Positions 60,905 to 64,000 of a stretch of 64,000 nucleotides of DNA are shown here, in pieces. Made by a program: the position numbers and the translations under genes. Positions within the stretch are counted from its first letter, which is position 1; each line of letters begins with the position of its first letter. The notes under the pieces are model-generated. The model saw only the letters and a list, made by a program, of their open reading frames with translations, did no database searches and was not told the origin of the DNA. Origin of the DNA: Paracentrotus lividus (Eukaryota; Echinodermata; Echinoidea; Camarodonta; Echinidae); NCBI GenBank assembly GCA_940671915.1, contig CALNVZ010003430.1, positions 14,367,110 to 14,431,109 on the forward strand. Direction: 5' to 3'.

Positions 60905-62079
60905 CTAACTTATGAAACTTATAAGGCGCCAAATATAATTGTTAACAATATGTTGGTGCACTTCTGCCAAAAAGGAAGCAAGTGACAAAAGTGACATTTC
61001 CTGTAAAAGAGCAAAATGTGTCCGTCATTTACACTGATGTCAATGTAATCTCCTAATGTCTTAACTTAAATATATCAAAGATGGATAAACTTTGAGACAT
61101 GAAATTTGGACAGCAAAAAGATGGCATAGCACCAAATGAAATATGGAAACATTAAAAACTCAAATATGATTAGTATGTCACTTGCTTCCTTTTGCCAAAG
61201 TCCAAAAGAGAAGAAATTACATAACGGAAGAAGTGTTTGCATTCGTAAGCTGAAAAACAACAACAGAAGGTAGAAGTGGCAGTGCACACAAAAAGTAGCA
61301 TAAATTAATCATAGCAGATAAAATGCAGTCGGCTTATCCTGACAGTGGGGGATCCTGGGGCCGGGACACGACAGGCAAGCGCCTCTCGCCCTATTTGGGG
61401 GGTAACCGCTCATTTTGTTAATATCAGAAAACGTTTGCCTGAACCCCGCCCCCCCCCCCCCACCTTTCCTACTTTAAAATCTTAGATCCGACCCTGTAAA
61501 AGAATTATTTTTATCCACAGGGCAAAGCTCTAAATACATGTTATATATGGTCAAAATGTTGTTATTGTTATTAAACATATCAAACATGTCGCATCCGCAA
61601 AATGTATGTTTTTAAATGACCGCTGTAAACTGAGACATAATTGTATAATGATTACGAAGATAAATGCCAGACATTAGTTTCACTGTATCTTTTGGTTTCA
61701 TATTCAGCTCTTACGGACACAACGAACCCGGATCTTGGCAAAGGAAGGGATATAATTGTGTATAAACAATGTAATACTTAATGCCAAACCCGGATGGCTA
61801 TTATTAAAGGCACTCTCAATAACTCTACTTTCAGATCCGTCTTGTGTTTGAGGGCAGTTCCCACTGGCGACCGAGCAAGTTCACATTGCCAGTATCAGCA
61901 TGATCCTGTTTAAGTATCGTAAAGATCTCGGATGGTATACATGCTATTATTGGTGTGAACACATAAGGAGGCATGATAATTTTTATAACAAATAGATAAA
62001 TATATAAATAAAAATGAGGAAGTATAACAATGGAAGAAAGGCAGCAAGACATAAAAGGAGTTCAGGGTCCATATTCATA
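60905..62079. other. Non-coding interval
   Basis: No gene is supported. C-homopolymer sequence lies near 61450-61461. The rest is AT-rich. Confidence 0.5.
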
Positions 62080-62320
62080 ATGCTCCAAATTTGCTCCAAA
62101 TTTTATTGTACGAAAGGATATTTATTTTGCCCCTTTTCTCGTGGGCCCGGCAGCCGCTGAGCAGCGCCAGAATGACGTTGCTCTATCCCCCTCTTTTTGA
62201 ACGCCAAACAGGGAAGCAGCAACTACCATTTTTTTAACGTCTTTTGGCTCGAACCCATGACCTCCCGATTATCATGATTATGAGGCGGACGCTCTATCCA
62301 CTGAGCCAACACATCGGTAA
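62080..62320 (-). mobile_element. tRNA-derived SINE (minus strand)
   Basis: Read on the minus strand, the head has a box A TGGCTCAGTGG, an anticodon-loop-like CCTCATAATC and a box B GGTTCGAGCC, at tRNA spacing (roughly 62240-62312). A non-tRNA body of about 160 bp follows (GTAGTTGCTGCTTCCCTGTT, then GGCGTTC, to about 62080). The T-stem pairs only partly, which argues against a functional tRNA. Confidence 0.6.
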
Positions 62321-63720
62321 CTAAACTAGTTATCACTTAAACTGTGTACTTAGTTTACAACTAGCTTGGGTAAGGTTTTTTGTAATATATCGGCCCAGGT
62401 TAATATCTGTAACGGTTCTTTAAATAAACGTCGACCCACCCAAAGCTTCATCAACTTCATTAATTCTACATTGATCAGTACCCCCCCCCCCTCCTCCTCC
62501 TGACTTGACAAACCCCACGTCACAATGTAAAGTAACGTACATAAAACATTGATAAATGGGACTGGGCACACAGATGTCAAGTGAAGAGCTTTTTTAAAGT
62601 AACCACATTATGGTTAGTAATTAATCATGCCAAGATAATTTGGGTGGGTGGAAAATGATACCATAATAAAATAAAACCAAACGAAAACGAACTGTTTAAA
62701 AAGACACTGATCACATGTTGTGATGTTAATCAGTAGATTGAGGAAACCAGTGCAGACAGACTTAGAATATTGACTCATAATGTTAGATTATCATCGCGAT
62801 GCACATGATGTTAGAATAGCATCATGGTTTTCCAGGACAACATTTAGCTTGTGAAAAGCTAAAAATATATCTCTGAATGTTTCGATGAAGAGGCAAAGTC
62901 ACGAGAGCTAACGATTTTCAAACATTTTCATAAAATTGTATCGGATACTTTCAAGCCATTATAATGGCATCTGAGCAGGAAGGTTTTTTTCGGACAGACG
63001 ACTGATGCAGACGTATCAAGAAAATATATCTCATACATGTCATGGGGGGGGGGGGGGGGGGGGGATGAGCAAGAAAATAAGGTACCGAATGACACTCCTT
63101 CGAATGACTACAGATGGCGCTCTTTCGCTTTTTGACTTGAGTTGGTTTGGTGTGCTTCGGCTTGCGTCTTGACATTCTGTGGTGTAGCAGCTATTGAGGT
63201 CTCAGAGAGACATTTGAGAGAGACAGAGACAGAGAAAAAAAAAGGGAAAAGAGGAAGATAAAGATACAAAATGGAAGGAGCAGCAGCTGCCACTGTCACC
63301 CAAAACCAATAAATTCCGCTTCCTGATTACTGAGGCGAAAAAAAAAATTATGAGTAACTCAACTCCGGTCTTCTGTCATAATTTTTCCCCCAATATTGTT
63401 AAACGATGATCCTATTGTTTCCCCGTTCTTTATTTTGTAATAGGAGCTACTAGATCATTTTTTTTTAAAGTTCTCAGCATATACGTCTTTCCTATCGAGG
63501 AACATCATGATCAATACCACGATTTGTTATCAAGAATATGAAATGCATTACTAATATTATTGAAGTTATCGAATTTTCTCCAACACCAAACAAAAAGTCA
63601 TATATGTTTTTGGTTTGATATTGGTTTTTTTTCCATTGTTTTTTTGTTTTTAATTATCTTATCTTTTCCTAAAATAGACTACCTTTTACCAGCATAAACA
63701 TGGTCATTTCAGAGACTGTA
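62321..63720. other. Non-coding interval
   Basis: No gene is supported. It contains a C-run near 62481-62490, a G-run at 63043-63064 and a GA-rich stretch near 63208-63255. Confidence 0.5.
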
Positions 63721-63882
63721 ACACTCTTTTAAAAAAAAATAAATAAATAAAAAAGAGTTAAATTAATTCCATTCTGGGTCCATTGTGGCCATGCATATGC
63801 GGATTTCGGGTAAATTAAGGCCACACCCGGAATGGAATGGACACGTAAGGGGATCAATTTTACCCTTCATTTTTAAAAGTGT
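63721..63882. mobile_element. Small foldback MITE (ACACTCTTTTAAAA ends)
   Basis: ACACTCTTTTAAAAAAAAAT at the left pairs with ATTTTTAAAAGTGT at the right. An inner pair, ATTCCATTCTGGGT...GTGGCC against GGCCACACCCGGAATGGAAT, extends the fold. A relic of the same end lies at 35489-35525. Confidence 0.6.
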
Positions 63883-64000
63883 ATTCATTAACATAACCAT
63901 AACAATAACAAAGAGAGATAAGAGATAAGATAGTATCCACACTCTTTTGTCCTAATCAATTTAATAATAAGATCGTTTTGAATTCAGCTGTTGTTTCTAT

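Overview
This is an AT-rich animal genomic window that contains one recognisable protein-coding gene surrounded by repeats. The host is probably a marine invertebrate deuterostome, and an echinoderm is my best guess. The reasons are introns with GT..AG borders, a CBX-type Polycomb gene, frequent 'taggcctat' words that I associate with echinoderm assemblies, and many short terminal-inverted-repeat (TIR) elements. The host assignment is an inference, not something the sequence proves. There is no prokaryotic gene organisation, and almost all short open frames in the window look like chance frames or low-complexity sequence.

The gene lies on the + strand from about 4,050 to 44,240. It has five coding exons (4788-4847, 7213-7256, 22038-22103, 30954-31014, 40898-41623) that join in frame into a 318-residue protein. 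The protein has an N-terminal chromodomain, a basic GRPGRKP patch just after it, a Ser/Thr-Pro-rich linker and a C-terminal Polycomb repressor (C-) box. This is the layout of the Pc/CBX2-4-6-7-8 class of PRC1 subunits. Its likely promoter (3930-4060) has a TATA box and two perfect palindromic CRE sites. The 5' leader is long and carries an upstream ORF. The last polyadenylation signal before the repeat-rich downstream region is at 44220. The most notable feature of the protein is that the third residue of the chromodomain aromatic cage (a Trp in Drosophila Pc and CBX7) is a Cys here.

Region by region: 1-3900 is upstream DNA with a 924-bp TIR element. 4,050-44,240 is the CBX gene. Intron 2 carries three diverged copies of a ~1.5-kb segment, intron 3 has a 996-base assembly gap, and the presumptive 3' UTR contains a GC-rich hairpin element with a 9-bp target duplication. 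44,500-49,080 is a degenerate TTGA-rich satellite interrupted by a 1.9-kb element. 49,100-64,000 is a field of short inverted-repeat elements, tRNA-like/SINE remnants and simple repeats, without any gene I can support.

The most unusual non-genic structure is a pair of related elements (46243-48150 and 53199-54515). They have CACTG..CAGTG ends, and their subterminal regions are built from the 20-bp palindrome GACTAGCTTTAAAGCTAGTC repeated on a 30-bp period. A smaller element at 49786-50029 appears to share part of their interior.
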